Assembly: GCA_021809435.1 (NCBI GenBank)
Contig: JAKBAD010000004.1
Span: 1 to 64,000, forward strand
Source of the DNA: Pseudomonadota bacterium
Lineage (GTDB): Bacteria; Pseudomonadota; Alphaproteobacteria; Acetobacterales; Acetobacteraceae
DNA length: 64,000 nucleotides
Direction: 5' to 3'
The translations under genes and the position numbers were made by a program. Of this stretch, positions 10,585-19,424 are shown piece after piece (the first letter of the stretch is position 1; every line of letters begins with the position of its first letter). A model generated the notes under the pieces. That model was given only the letters and a program-made list of their open reading frames with translations, searched no databases and was not told the origin of the DNA.

Positions 10585-13296
10585 TCAGCGGCCCAAAAAA
10601 TTTTTAATCCCGCTGACAGCTTCGGCCAGGCTGGAGCGGATGATCCGGCAATCCTCGGGGAAGGCGGAGAACAGCCGGCTGGGCACCCGCGGGTCGAGCA
10701 GCACGAACACCCCGCGGTCGGACGCCCGGCGGATGAGCCGCCCGAAGGCCTGGCGCAGGCGCAGGCGCACGATGGCGTCGTCATAATCGCGCGGGGTGCC
10801 GTGGGAGAGGTGAACGCGCCGGGTGCGGTGCAAAATATCGGGGCGCGGCCAGGGCGTGCGCTCAAACACCACCAGCCGCAGCGCGTTGCCGGGAATATCC
10901 ACCCCGTCCCGCATGGCGTCCGTGCCGAGCAGGCAGGAATGTTCCTCGGCGCGGAAAATATCGATCAGGGTGGCGTTATCCATGGCATCCACATGCTGGG
11001 CATAGAGCGGGATGCCGCTTTCCTCGAGCCGGGGCGCGATGCGCGCCTGCACGGCGCGCAGGCGCGAAATGGCGGTGAACAGCCCCAGCCCGCCCCCGCC
11101 CGAGGCGCGGAACAGCGCCTCATAGGCCCCGGCAAGCTGGCCGGTCTCCTGGGTGTTCACGTCCGAGATCAGCACGATGCGGGTGCGTTCGGCATACGCG
11201 AACGGGCTTTCGAACGCCGCGCGGATGGCGGGCGCGGCCAAATGGCTGGCGCCCGTGCGGGCTTCGGCGGTTTCCCAGGCATCTTCCATATCCGTGCCGT
11301 CGCGCAGCGTGGCCGAGGTGATGAGCAGCCCGTGCGCGGGCAGGGCGATGGATTGGGTAAAGGCCTCGGTGGGATCGAGCATGTGCGAGAGCAGGGCGAT
11401 GTCCTTGTCGGTTCCCGCTTCGCGCTCAAGGCGCAGAAACTCTATGCGCGCGGGCCGCTCGCCGGGGGCGGCCTCGCTTTCCAAGCCGTCGAGAATCCGC
11501 CGCCAGGCGCCCAACGGATCGATGGCCCGGCGCTTGAGGCTGCGGATCAGCGCCTCCATGCGGTTGCGGATACTCTCCTCAAGCTCGGCCTCCAGCTCCA
11601 GCCGCTCGGCCAGATGTTCGCGCAGGGCGCCCAGCGGCACGCGCAAATCTTCGAGCGCCAGCGAGAGCTTGCGCGCCAGCGGCAGGGTTTCGGGGGCGAG
11701 CGGGTGCAGGTCGGTTTCGAACCCGGCGCCGCCGGTCAGATCGGCTTCCTTGGCGCGCGCGCGGGCCTGGGCGCGCAAGCTCCGCAGCCAGGCCTCGGCG
11801 GGGTTTTTGTCGGGCTCCAGCTCGGGGTCCAGGCGCATGCCAAACATCGGCGCGGGCAGGGATTTGGCCGCCTGGATGATCTGGGCGAGTTGGCGGGCCA
11901 CCACGTCGTCGCCCGCCGCTATGTCCTCAATTCGCCGTTGCAGCCCCTTGGCGCGCGACCTTGTGCCCTCGGCGCCCAGCAGCCAGCGGCGGAGTTCGGC
12001 CATGGCGGTGCCTGAGAGCTCGACCGAGAAGGCGGAATCGGCGGCGTCGAAAATATGATGCCCTTCGTCGAACACATAGCGCGTGGGCACGTAATCATCA
12101 TCGAGCCCGCCCCACACCGCCTGCGCCATGACCAGCGCGTGGTTGGCGATGACGAGGTCGGCGGCGCGGGCATTGCGCACCACATGCTCGATCACGCAGG
12201 TGGAAAAATGCGGACAGGCGGCATGGATGCACTCGCCCCGCCGGTCGGCGATTTGGGCCAGCAGCGCGCCGCCAAACAATTCGGCGAACCAGCCGGGCAG
12301 GTCGCCGCCGAACAAATCGCCATCAGCGCTGGCCGGCGCCCAGCGGGCAATCAGCCCGAGCGGCACAATGTTGCGCTCATTGGCCAGCGCGTCTTCATAG
12401 TTGAGCAGGCAGAGATAATTCTCCCGCCCCTTGCGCAGCGCCACGCGGGTGCCCGATGGCAGGCGGGTGGCCTCCTGCTCGATCTGGCGCTGGAGATGGC
12501 GGGTATAGGTCGAAATCCACACCGTACCCTTGTTGCGCGAGGCCCAGAGCGAGGCGGGCGCCAGATAGCCCATGGTCTTGCCGGTGCCGGTGCCAGCTTC
12601 GGCCAGCACCACGTTGGGTTGGCCCTCCGTGGCGCGGGGCGCGAAGGCCTCGGTCACGGCGGAGCAGAAATCACCTTGCGCCGGGCGCTGCTCGGCGCCC
12701 TCGCCCAGCAGCTCGGCCAGCCGGGTGCGGGCCTCGGCCGAGGTGACGGGATAGGCGGAAGGCGGTGGGCGCGGGGCTTCGTCCTCCCATTTGGGCAGGC
12801 GCTTCCACAGCCGCAGTGCCATGCCATCCGCCCGCGCGGCGGGTTGGCCGAGCGCGTGCAGCACAAAGGGCGCCCAGCCCCAGCCCTGCGCGCCCATGCG
12901 CGCGGCCAGGCCGGCGGCGTCGCGATTCTGGGGTGTGTCCTTGGCGGCGCTGAGCCGGGCCAGCAGCAGCGCGGCCATTTCGGGCAGAGCGAGCGCGGCT
13001 GATTCCAGGCTCTCGGGCGTGGGCAGCTCAAGATACCGCGCCAGCCCGGCGGGTGTGGGGGCGAGGCTTTGGGCCGGATAGACGAAGGCGAACAGCTCGA
13101 GCAGATCGAGCAGCTCGATGGCCGGGTTGCCCAGCCGCCGCAGCGTGGCCGGGGCATGCACGGCCAGGGCCCGCGCCTCGCCCAGCTGGCGCGCCACCGC
13201 GCCCGCGCGCGCCGGCGCCACCACGCCATCCGCCCCCAGCAGCACGGCGCGGCCGTGGCCGGCCACCAATGAAATTTGCGGCGCGCTCATCGTCAT
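10585..13296 (-). CDS. DinG-family ATP-dependent DNA helicase (XPD-like)
   Basis: A superfamily 2 helicase of about 903 residues. Walker A is AEAGTGTGKTMGYLAP. The Walker B/DEAH-type box is FDEGHHIFDAADSAF, preceded by VIANHALVMAQAVWG. Between them a set of cysteines (YLCLLNYED, then GECIHAACPHFSTC) fits the four-Cys iron-sulfur cluster of the DinG/XPD group. C-terminal motifs include LITSATLRDG, LLGTDAMRDGVDIPG and motif VI RQAFGRLIRRASDRG. These enzymes unwind forked, R-loop or damaged DNA. Start codons at 13296 and 13290 are close together; the longer frame from 13350 adds non-family sequence. It is divergent from the LysRS gene across about 110 bp. About 200 residues before Walker A are poorly characterised, as in alphaproteobacterial relatives. 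Confidence 0.88.
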   Translation of the reverse strand: MTMSAPQISLVAGHGRAVLLGADGVVAPARAGAVARQLGEARALAVHAPATLRRLGNPAIELLDLLELFAFVYPAQSLAPTPAGLARYLELPTPESLESAALALPEMAALLLARLSAAKDTPQNRDAAGLAARMGAQGWGWAPFVLHALGQPAARADGMALRLWKRLPKWEDEAPRPPPSAYPVTSAEARTRLAELLGEGAEQRPAQGDFCSAVTEAFAPRATEGQPNVVLAEAGTGTGKTMGYLAPASLWASRNKGTVWISTYTRHLQRQIEQEATRLPSGTRVALRKGRENYLCLLNYEDALANERNIVPLGLIARWAPASADGDLFGGDLPGWFAELFGGALLAQIADRRGECIHAACPHFSTCVIEHVVRNARAADLVIANHALVMAQAVWGGLDDDYVPTRYVFDEGHHIFDAADSAFSVELSGTAMAELRRWLLGAEGTRSRAKGLQRRIEDIAAGDDVVARQLAQIIQAAKSLPAPMFGMRLDPELEPDKNPAEAWLRSLRAQARARAKEADLTGGAGFETDLHPLAPETLPLARKLSLALEDLRVPLGALREHLAERLELEAELEESIRNRMEALIRSLKRRAIDPLGAWRRILDGLESEAAPGERPARIEFLRLEREAGTDKDIALLSHMLDPTEAFTQSIALPAHGLLITSATLRDGTDMEDAWETAEARTGASHLAAPAIRAAFESPFAYAERTRIVLISDVNTQETGQLAGAYEALFRASGGGGLGLFTAISRLRAVQARIAPRLEESGIPLYAQHVDAMDNATLIDIFRAEEHSCLLGTDAMRDGVDIPGNALRLVVFERTPWPRPDILHRTRRVHLSHGTPRDYDDAIVRLRLRQAFGRLIRRASDRGVFVLLDPRVPSRLFSAFPEDCRIIRSSLAEAVSGIKNFLGR

Positions 13297-13405
13297 TCTG
13301 GCTGCCCTTATAGGGGGGTGTTCACGGTTTGTCTCTGGCGCATCGGCCACAACGCCAGAGTTATTGCCCGGCCCAGTTGCGAAGGGGCAAAAGCGGCGCT
13401 AGGGC

Positions 13406-14998
13406 ATGGCCATCATGAGCGAAAACATTGTCCAATCCCAGTCCTGGCCCTTCCGTGAAGCTGAACGCATTGCCGCGCGGCTGAAAGCCAAAGGCAAGAC
13501 CGAGGCTTTGTTTGAAACCGGCTATGGCCCGTCGGGTCTGCCCCATATCGGCACGTTTGGCGAGGTGGCGCGTACCAGCTGGGTGCGCAAGGCGTTCACC
13601 GACCTCACCGGCCTGCCCTCGCGGCTGCTCGCCTTCTCCGACGACATGGACGGCCTGCGCAAAGTGCCCGACAACGTGCCCAACAAGGAGATGCTGCGCC
13701 AGCATCTGGGCAAACCGCTGACCCGCATCCCCGACCCGTTCGGCAAGTTCGAGAGTTTTGGCGCCCACAATAACAACATGCTGCAGGAATTCCTGCGCGC
13801 CTTCGGGTTCGAGTTCGAATTCGCCTCGGCCACCGATTACTATGCCTCGGGCCGGTTCGATGCCGCGCTTTTGCACGTGGCGCGCCACCATGATGAGATC
13901 GTGCGGATCATCCTGCCGACCCTGGGCGCCGAGCGCAAAGCCACCTATTCGCCCATTTTGCCCATCCACCCGCGCACCGGCGTGGTGATGCAGGTGCCCA
14001 TCGACCGGGTCGATGTCGATCACGGCACCGTGTTCTGGACCGATCCCGAGACCGGCACCAAATTCGAGACCTCCATCACCGGCGGCTCGGCCAAGCTGCA
14101 ATGGAAGGCCGACTGGGCCATGCGCTGGTACGCGCTCGATGTCGATTATGAAATGTCGGGCAAGGACCTGATCGATTCGGTCAAGCTCAGCTCCTCCATC
14201 GTGCGCGCGCTGGGCAAAGAGCCGCCGGTCACCCTCACCTACGAGCTGTTCCTGGATGACAAGGGCCAGAAGATCTCGAAATCGAAGGGCAATGGGCTCT
14301 CGATCGAGCAATGGCTGACCTATGCGCCCAAGGAATCGCTGGCGCAGTTCATGTATCACGCCCCCCAGCGCGCCAAGCGGTTGTTTTTTGATGTCATACC
14401 GCGCGCGACGGATGATTACATCAACAACGTGCAGGCCCTGCCCACGGCCGAGAAGCCCCATGAAAACCCGGCCTGGCATATTCATGGCGGTGTGTCGCCC
14501 GAACATGCCGGCTCGCCCATCGGCTTCACCATGCTGCTCAACCTGGCTTCCGTCATCAATGCCGACTCCCCAGACATGCTGTGGGGCTTCATCCGCGCCT
14601 ATGCGCCCGGGGCAAATGCCGAGAGCTACCCCTTCCTGGCCCAGCTGGTGCACCATGCGGTGGCCTATAACCGCGATTTCGTGGCCCCCACCAAACAGCA
14701 TCGCGCCCCCAGCGAGGTGGAGAAGGGCGCGCTGCTTGATCTGGCCGAGAGCCTGAAAGCCGGTGAGCAGGCGCAATATCCGGGCGAGACCCCGGCCGAG
14801 ACGCTGCAAAACCTGGTTTATGCCATTGGCAAGCGCCACCCGTTCGCGCCGCTCAAGGCCTGGTTCGATTGTCTCTATCAGGTGCTGCTCGGCACCCATG
14901 AGGGGCCGCGCTTTGGCGGCTTCATCGCGCTTTACGGCGTCGAGCGCACCATCGCGCTGGTCGAGGACACGCTCAAGCGCTGGGAGGCGGCGGCCTGA
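13406..14998 (+). CDS. lysK: Lysyl-tRNA synthetase, class I
   Basis: Charges tRNA-Lys with lysine. At about 530 residues it has the class I HIGH-type motif in GPSGLPHIGTFGEV and the KMSKS-type motif in DDKGQKISKSKGNG, with the class I LysRS-specific blocks AFSDDMDGLRKVP and HHDEIVRIILPTLG. Class I LysRS is mainly archaeal but is also used by spirochaetes and part of the Alphaproteobacteria, so this is a lineage marker rather than an anomaly. ATG codons at 13406 and 13415 are both possible; the AGGG at 13401 has better spacing for 13415. The next gene starts 7 bp after the stop, suggesting an operon with the MprF-like membrane protein. Confidence 0.95.
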   Translation: MAIMSENIVQSQSWPFREAERIAARLKAKGKTEALFETGYGPSGLPHIGTFGEVARTSWVRKAFTDLTGLPSRLLAFSDDMDGLRKVPDNVPNKEMLRQHLGKPLTRIPDPFGKFESFGAHNNNMLQEFLRAFGFEFEFASATDYYASGRFDAALLHVARHHDEIVRIILPTLGAERKATYSPILPIHPRTGVVMQVPIDRVDVDHGTVFWTDPETGTKFETSITGGSAKLQWKADWAMRWYALDVDYEMSGKDLIDSVKLSSSIVRALGKEPPVTLTYELFLDDKGQKISKSKGNGLSIEQWLTYAPKESLAQFMYHAPQRAKRLFFDVIPRATDDYINNVQALPTAEKPHENPAWHIHGGVSPEHAGSPIGFTMLLNLASVINADSPDMLWGFIRAYAPGANAESYPFLAQLVHHAVAYNRDFVAPTKQHRAPSEVEKGALLDLAESLKAGEQAQYPGETPAETLQNLVYAIGKRHPFAPLKAWFDCLYQVLLGTHEGPRFGGFIALYGVERTIALVEDTLKRWEAAA

Positions 14999-15005
14999 AG
15001 CGGTC

Positions 15006-15965
15006 ATGACGCGCCAGAAACTCCTCAAGATTCTGCCGCCAACGCTCGGCGTGCTGGTGCTGGGGGGGGTGGTCGTCGGGCTGCATGGGGCGCTCAAGAA
15101 AATCGGCGTCGGCGATGTCATCGCCGCGCTCGGCAACACGCCGCGCGCCCATATCATTCATGCCGTGTTGCTGCTTGGCCTCTCCATGGCGCTCATGAGC
15201 GCCTATGATTTGCCCGGCATCAGCTTCGCGCGGCGGGTGGAGGATTTTCCCCGTCTGGGCCTGCTGCGGGTGGGGCTGGCCTCGTTTTGCGCTTATTCGC
15301 TGAGCCATGTCCTGGGCGCGCCGGCGCTCTCGGCGGCGGCCATCCGGTTCCGGCTTTATGCCCAATGGGGGGTGCCGGCTTCGGGCATCGGGCGGATTGT
15401 CACGATTTCCGGCACCAGCTTCACTGCTGGGCTGATCACGCTGTTTGGCGTTATGCTGGCGCTCGACCCCGCCGCCGCGCCGCTCGGTGGAGATACGGCG
15501 CCCCTGCTGCTGCGCGGCTTGGGCGTGGCGCTGCTGGGGCTTTCGGCCTTTTATGTATTTGGCGCCACGCGCTGGGAGAGCGTCAATTTGTTCGGCAAGC
15601 GCCTTGCGCTGCCCGGTACGCGCACGGCGTCCAGCCAGATTTTGCTGGCCGTGTCCGATATCGCCACTTCGGGGGCCATTCTCTATTCGGTGTTGCCGCC
15701 GTGCGATCTCTCCTACCCGCATCTTCTGGGGCTCTATCTGGCGGCCTTTGTCTCGGGCCTGTTCTCGGGCATTCCGGGCGGGGTGGGCGTGTTTGATTCG
15801 GTGTTGCTGCTCGGCTTGTCCGATTATCTCTCCCCGGCCGATGCGCTGGGCGCTATTTTGCTGTTCCGGGTGATGTATTTTCTCATTCCCGCCACGTTGG
15901 GCGGGCTGTGCTATGCCGGGCACGAATTCTGGGTGCATGCCGGGGGCGCGGACAAGGGTAAATAA
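15006..15965 (+). CDS. MprF/UPF0104-like integral membrane protein (flippase-type domain only)
   Basis: A 319-residue polytopic membrane protein with roughly eight hydrophobic segments. It matches the transmembrane domain of lysylphosphatidylglycerol synthase (MprF): SLSHVLGAPALSAAAIRFRLY near residues 98-118, and FVSGLFSGIPGGVGVFDSVLLL near 245-266, are hallmark stretches. There is no C-terminal tRNA-dependent aminoacyl-transferase domain, so it should not make lysyl-lipid by itself. It begins 7 bp downstream of the class I LysRS stop and ends just before a strong terminator. Transport or flipping of a lipid is the family-level expectation; the substrate is unknown. Confidence 0.8.
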   Translation: MTRQKLLKILPPTLGVLVLGGVVVGLHGALKKIGVGDVIAALGNTPRAHIIHAVLLLGLSMALMSAYDLPGISFARRVEDFPRLGLLRVGLASFCAYSLSHVLGAPALSAAAIRFRLYAQWGVPASGIGRIVTISGTSFTAGLITLFGVMLALDPAAAPLGGDTAPLLLRGLGVALLGLSAFYVFGATRWESVNLFGKRLALPGTRTASSQILLAVSDIATSGAILYSVLPPCDLSYPHLLGLYLAAFVSGLFSGIPGGVGVFDSVLLLGLSDYLSPADALGAILLFRVMYFLIPATLGGLCYAGHEFWVHAGGADKGK

Positions 15966-15997
15966 AAAAGGGCGGCACAAGCGCCGCCCTGATTTTT
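15966..15997. terminator. Bidirectional rho-independent terminator
   Basis: Perfect 8-bp stem AGGGCGGC/GCCGCCCT with a 6-nt loop. It is followed by GATTTTTA on the plus strand and preceded by AAAAAA, which gives a U-tract on the minus strand. It can end both the lysK/MprF-like operon and the convergent protease gene. Confidence 0.9.
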
Positions 15998-16069
15998 AGC
16001 CCCATAAAGGCCCGGAAAATTTTGCCCCACCCAAGCTGGGGCCGGTGCGTGCCGGCCCCAGCAAGGCGT

Positions 16070-17593
16070 TCAATTATTGCCGTTGTCGCCGCCGTTCACG
16101 TCAATGCCCACGAACAGTGCCTGACCCTGGCGGATGATGCGCAGCGCCACCGCGCCATGATTGCGGTGCTGGGCATCCTTGATTGCCTTCACCGCCTCGT
16201 CGGGGGTGTGGATGTCGGCATTGCCGACCCCCACGATCAGATCGCCCGGCTGCAGCCCGGCCATGTCGGCGGGAGAGTTGGGCTTGACCGCCGTGACCAC
16301 GGCGCCCGAGGCATCGCTGCCCAGACCAAGCTGGCTGCGGGCATTGTCATCGAGCGGCGCCAGGGTGAGGCCAAGCGGCGCCGTGGCGGTGGCGGCGCCG
16401 TCGCCGCCCTGGCCGCCCTGCTGGAAGCCGGCATCGGGGTTGGCGGGCATGGTGGTCACGGCAATCGAGAGGGTCTGGCTCTTGCCGTTGCGCAGATAGG
16501 TGATCTTGGCATCCGCGTTGGGATCGACATTGGCGATGTCGGTGGCCAGATCGCCGGGGTTGGTGACCGTCTGGCCGTTCACGGCGGTGATCACGTCACC
16601 AGGCTTGAGCCCCGCTTTGTCGGCCGGGCTGCCGGCCGAGATGGCGGCCACCAGCGCGCCGTCCTTGTCGGGTTCGGTGGTGGAGAGGCCGAGCGCCGCG
16701 GCCATTTGCGGCGTGATCTCCTGCGCCGCCACGCCCAGATAGCCGCGCACCACCTTGCCGTGGCTGATCAGCTGCGTGACCACGCGCTTGATCATGTCGG
16801 AGGGGATGGCGAAGCCGATGCCCACGCTCCCGCCCGTGGGCGAGAGGATGGCGGTGTTGATGCCGATCACCTGACCCTGCTGGTTGAACAGCGGGCCGCC
16901 GGAATTGCCTTCGTTGATCGGCGCGTCGATCTGGATGAACCGGTCATACGGCCCGTCGCCGATATCGCGCCCCAGTGCCGAGACGATGCCCGCCGTGACG
17001 GTGTTTTCCAGCCCGAACGGGTTGCCCATGGCCACCACCCACTGGCCCGGCACCACATCGGCCGAGGCGCCAAGCTCGACATAGGGCAGCGGCTTGCCGG
17101 CATTGATCTTGAGCACGGCCAAGTCGGTTTTGGGGTCGGTGCCCAGCACCTTGGCGGGGTAGGTGCGGCCATCCGAGAGCGTGACCGTGATGGTGCGGGC
17201 GTCCTTCACCACATGGTTGTTGGTGACGATGGTGCCGTTCGGGTCGATGATGAAGCCCGAGCCCTTGGCCTCAACGGCCTGGGGCTGCTGGGGCTGGCCG
17301 AAACCAAAACCAAAGGGAAAGCCGGGAATTTGCGGAAAACCCGGCGGCAGGCCGTTGGCGGGGGCGTTCTGGTCATCCGAGGTCTGGTTGAGCTTGAGAT
17401 GCACATCGACCGACACCACGGTCGGCGAGGTGAGCTTCACCAGCTTGGAAAAATCCGGCACGGGCGTGAAGCTTTGCTGCACCGCCTGGGTCGCGTCGAG
17501 CCCGGATTGGTCGGCCCATGCCGGCGCGTTGATGAGGGTGGCGCCGATGAGCGCGAGAGAAAGCGCCGTGCTGGTGGTGAAGCGAGTGCGCAT
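16070..17593 (-). CDS. DegP/HtrA (Do-family) periplasmic serine endoprotease
   Basis: Envelope quality-control protease and chaperone. Starting at ATG 17593 it has 507 residues. There is a signal peptide (MRTRFTTSTALSLALIGATL, cleavage probably after AWA), a trypsin-like domain with the full triad (His127 in TNNHVV, Asp157 in KTDLAV, Ser231 in GNSGGP), then two PDZ domains (around residues 285-370 and 410-495, with GYLGV, SPADKAGLKPGDVI and SPADMAGLQPGDLI). A Pro/Gln/Gly/Phe-rich linker near residues 75-105 corresponds to the regulatory LA loop. The longer frame from 17647 adds 18 residues before the signal peptide and was rejected. An AGGAG lies 11 bp upstream. Confidence 0.95.
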   Translation of the reverse strand: MRTRFTTSTALSLALIGATLINAPAWADQSGLDATQAVQQSFTPVPDFSKLVKLTSPTVVSVDVHLKLNQTSDDQNAPANGLPPGFPQIPGFPFGFGFGQPQQPQAVEAKGSGFIIDPNGTIVTNNHVVKDARTITVTLSDGRTYPAKVLGTDPKTDLAVLKINAGKPLPYVELGASADVVPGQWVVAMGNPFGLENTVTAGIVSALGRDIGDGPYDRFIQIDAPINEGNSGGPLFNQQGQVIGINTAILSPTGGSVGIGFAIPSDMIKRVVTQLISHGKVVRGYLGVAAQEITPQMAAALGLSTTEPDKDGALVAAISAGSPADKAGLKPGDVITAVNGQTVTNPGDLATDIANVDPNADAKITYLRNGKSQTLSIAVTTMPANPDAGFQQGGQGGDGAATATAPLGLTLAPLDDNARSQLGLGSDASGAVVTAVKPNSPADMAGLQPGDLIVGVGNADIHTPDEAVKAIKDAQHRNHGAVALRIIRQGQALFVGIDVNGGDNGNN

Positions 17594-17617
17594 AGGCTGT
17601 TCTACTCCTGCGGATGA

Positions 17618-17623
17618 ATTATA
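17618..17623 (-). promoter_or_regulatory. Possible -10 element of the degP-type gene
   Basis: On the minus strand the sequence reads TATAAT, a perfect -10 consensus, 25 bp before the ATG of the protease gene. No good -35 at 17 bp is visible (TGCACG), so it may need an activator or alternative sigma factor. Confidence 0.35.
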
Positions 17624-17741
17624 CGTCGTAGCCGTGTACGCGTGCATTATGACCGCGTCTGTGTCTTAATTGCCACAGTCACTGCCGCCCCTCAATGCGC
17701 GGGGCGAATAGATTACATTTATTCACGTACCCGTAAGGTGC

Positions 17742-18446
17742 TCAGCCGGCGGCCTCAACCAGAACGATTTCAGCATCTTCCAGCGCCTCGATGGTGAGCG
17801 AGGGCTCGGCGGTGATGGCCAGCCCGTCGCGCGCCTGGGCCTCCACGCCGTTCACCCGCACCCGCCCCGTCGGCGCCACGAGATAGGCGATCCGCCCTTC
17901 GGCAAGCTGGTGGGTGGCCTGTTCGCCCGGCGCCATGCGCGCGGCAAGCACCGCGGCATCGGCATAAAGCGGCAGGGCGCCGCTGTTCTGGTCCTGGGCG
18001 CGGCCCGAGGCCAGCACTTCAAGCCCCTGGCCCGTGGCGCGCGGAAAGGCGCGCGTGCCCCAGCCGGGCTCGACATTGGCGCGGTCGGGCAGAATCCAGA
18101 TCTGGAACAGCGTGGTCGGCTCGTCTTCGCGGTTATATTCGGCATGCACGATGCCGCTGCCCGCATGCATCACCTGCACATCGCCCGCGCGGGTCACGCC
18201 CTCATGGCCGAGAGAGTCGCGGTGAGTGATGGCGCCCGCGCGGATGAAGGTGATGATTTCCATATTCTGGTGCGGGTGGGGATCGAAGCCCGTATGGGGG
18301 GCGATCTCGTCGTCATTCCACACCAGCAGCCGGCCAAAGCCGTGGCGGTCGGGGTGGCGGTAGCGGGCGAACGAGAAATGATAATGCGCGTTCAGCCAGT
18401 CATTGCGGAAGGTCCCGAGGGACGAGAAGGGGCGGAGCTCGATCAT
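17742..18446 (-). CDS. Pirin family protein (YhhW-like, bicupin)
   Basis: A 234-residue cupin protein. The pirin metal-binding residues are present: HPHQNMEIIT (two His) and the SGIVHAEYN segment (His and Glu), within FDPHPHQNM and VMHAGSGIVHAEY. The N-terminal FARYRHPDRHGFGRLLVWNDD is typical of the YhhW/quercetin 2,3-dioxygenase-like group. Biological roles of this group vary from flavonoid oxidation to redox sensing, and no specific substrate can be given. It lies 39 bp downstream of the universal stress protein gene on the same strand, compatible with a stress-related transcription unit. Confidence 0.85.
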   Translation of the reverse strand: MIELRPFSSLGTFRNDWLNAHYHFSFARYRHPDRHGFGRLLVWNDDEIAPHTGFDPHPHQNMEIITFIRAGAITHRDSLGHEGVTRAGDVQVMHAGSGIVHAEYNREDEPTTLFQIWILPDRANVEPGWGTRAFPRATGQGLEVLASGRAQDQNSGALPLYADAAVLAARMAPGEQATHQLAEGRIAYLVAPTGRVRVNGVEAQARDGLAITAEPSLTIEALEDAEIVLVEAAG

Positions 18447-18485
18447 GGGCAGGATTTAGGCGCGCGGCCTCTCCGGTTTAAGGGG

Positions 18486-19355
18486 TCAGCGATTCATCAG
18501 TACGGGCAGATGGGCGTTCTCCAGCACGTGGCGGGTGGTGCCGCCCAAGATCAGCTGGCGCAGGCGCGAGGCGGTGGAATAAGCGCCCATGGTCATCAGA
18601 TCGGCGCCGAACTCGGCCGCGGCCGCGAGCAGCCCGGCGCCCACCTCGCGGTTGCGCGGGGCAAAGCGCGCCACATCGGCCTTGATGCCGTGATGGGCGA
18701 TATAATCGGCCGCCTCCTGGCCGCTGGGGCCGGGGCGGGAATAATCGTCGGAGATCAGCACGCGCACGGCCTCGGCCTGGCGGATGAAGGGCATGGCGGA
18801 GCTGAGCGCCGAGGCCGCGCGCGCCGTGCCGTTCCAGGCCACCGTCACGCGTTTGCCAATGGTTTGAGGTGTTTGCAGCGGGGCGAGCATCACCGGGCGG
18901 CCGGAATCGAACAGCACGGCGTGCAGGGCATCGGCGGTCGCGGCATCGTCGCCCGCCAGCGGGTGGGGCACGATGGTGAGGTCGGCCAGCCGGGCCTTGA
19001 AGGCGACGAGCTGTTCCTCGCGGCCCGTGAGGTCGGTGAAGCTGGCGCTGGGCTCGTTGGCGCCGGGCTTTGCCTCGCGCACCGGCACGAAGGCGGCCTT
19101 GGTGGCGGCCTGAAACTGCTCATCGAGGCTTCTGGCGCGCGCGCCGCCCTCGGCGTCCGAGGCGTTCATCATGTCCTCGAGCATGGCGCCCGAGAGCCCC
19201 TCGCCCGCGAACGGCGCGATCTCGCGGGCATCCGAGCGTATATGGAGCACCTCGAGATGGGCGTTCCACATGCGCGCCAGCATCAGCCCGGTCTGCAGCG
19301 CGGCTTCCGAGGAGGCCGAGCTGCTCACCGGCAGAAGGAATTTGCGAACCGACAT
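18486..19355 (-). CDS. Universal stress protein, tandem UspA domains
   Basis: A 289-residue cytosolic protein with two Usp domains. The N-terminal one (from SVRKFLLPVSSS) is degenerate. The C-terminal one begins KRVTVAWNGTARAASAL and ends with the nucleotide-binding pattern MGAYSTASRLRQLILGGTTRHVLENAHLPVLMN, i.e. G-2x-G/S-9x-G(T). AGGAGG lies 8 bp before ATG 19355; the ATG at 19403 is too early. Such proteins bind ATP or AMP and accumulate under stress; the precise role is unknown. The gene follows the polyamine oxidase gene by 69 bp on the same strand and may be co-transcribed. Confidence 0.88.
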   Translation of the reverse strand: MSVRKFLLPVSSSASSEAALQTGLMLARMWNAHLEVLHIRSDAREIAPFAGEGLSGAMLEDMMNASDAEGGARARSLDEQFQAATKAAFVPVREAKPGANEPSASFTDLTGREEQLVAFKARLADLTIVPHPLAGDDAATADALHAVLFDSGRPVMLAPLQTPQTIGKRVTVAWNGTARAASALSSAMPFIRQAEAVRVLISDDYSRPGPSGQEAADYIAHHGIKADVARFAPRNREVGAGLLAAAAEFGADLMTMGAYSTASRLRQLILGGTTRHVLENAHLPVLMNR

Positions 19356-19424
19356 CAGGGCGCCTCCTGTAAGCTGGATTTCGGCAACCCGACTATAGCG
19401 CACCCGCGCGGCGGTTTGCCAAGC

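Noticed and set aside
13361-15157. Long minus-strand open frame (598 residues) opposite the lysK gene
   Set aside because: It is the antisense shadow of lysK in GC-rich DNA. Its His/Gly/Asp/Arg-rich composition is that of a third-position-G/C shadow, and it has no motifs.
15006-15965. Full lysylphosphatidylglycerol synthase (MprF)
   Set aside because: Only the membrane domain is present; the frame ends at a stop and terminator with no DUF2156-type transferase downstream.
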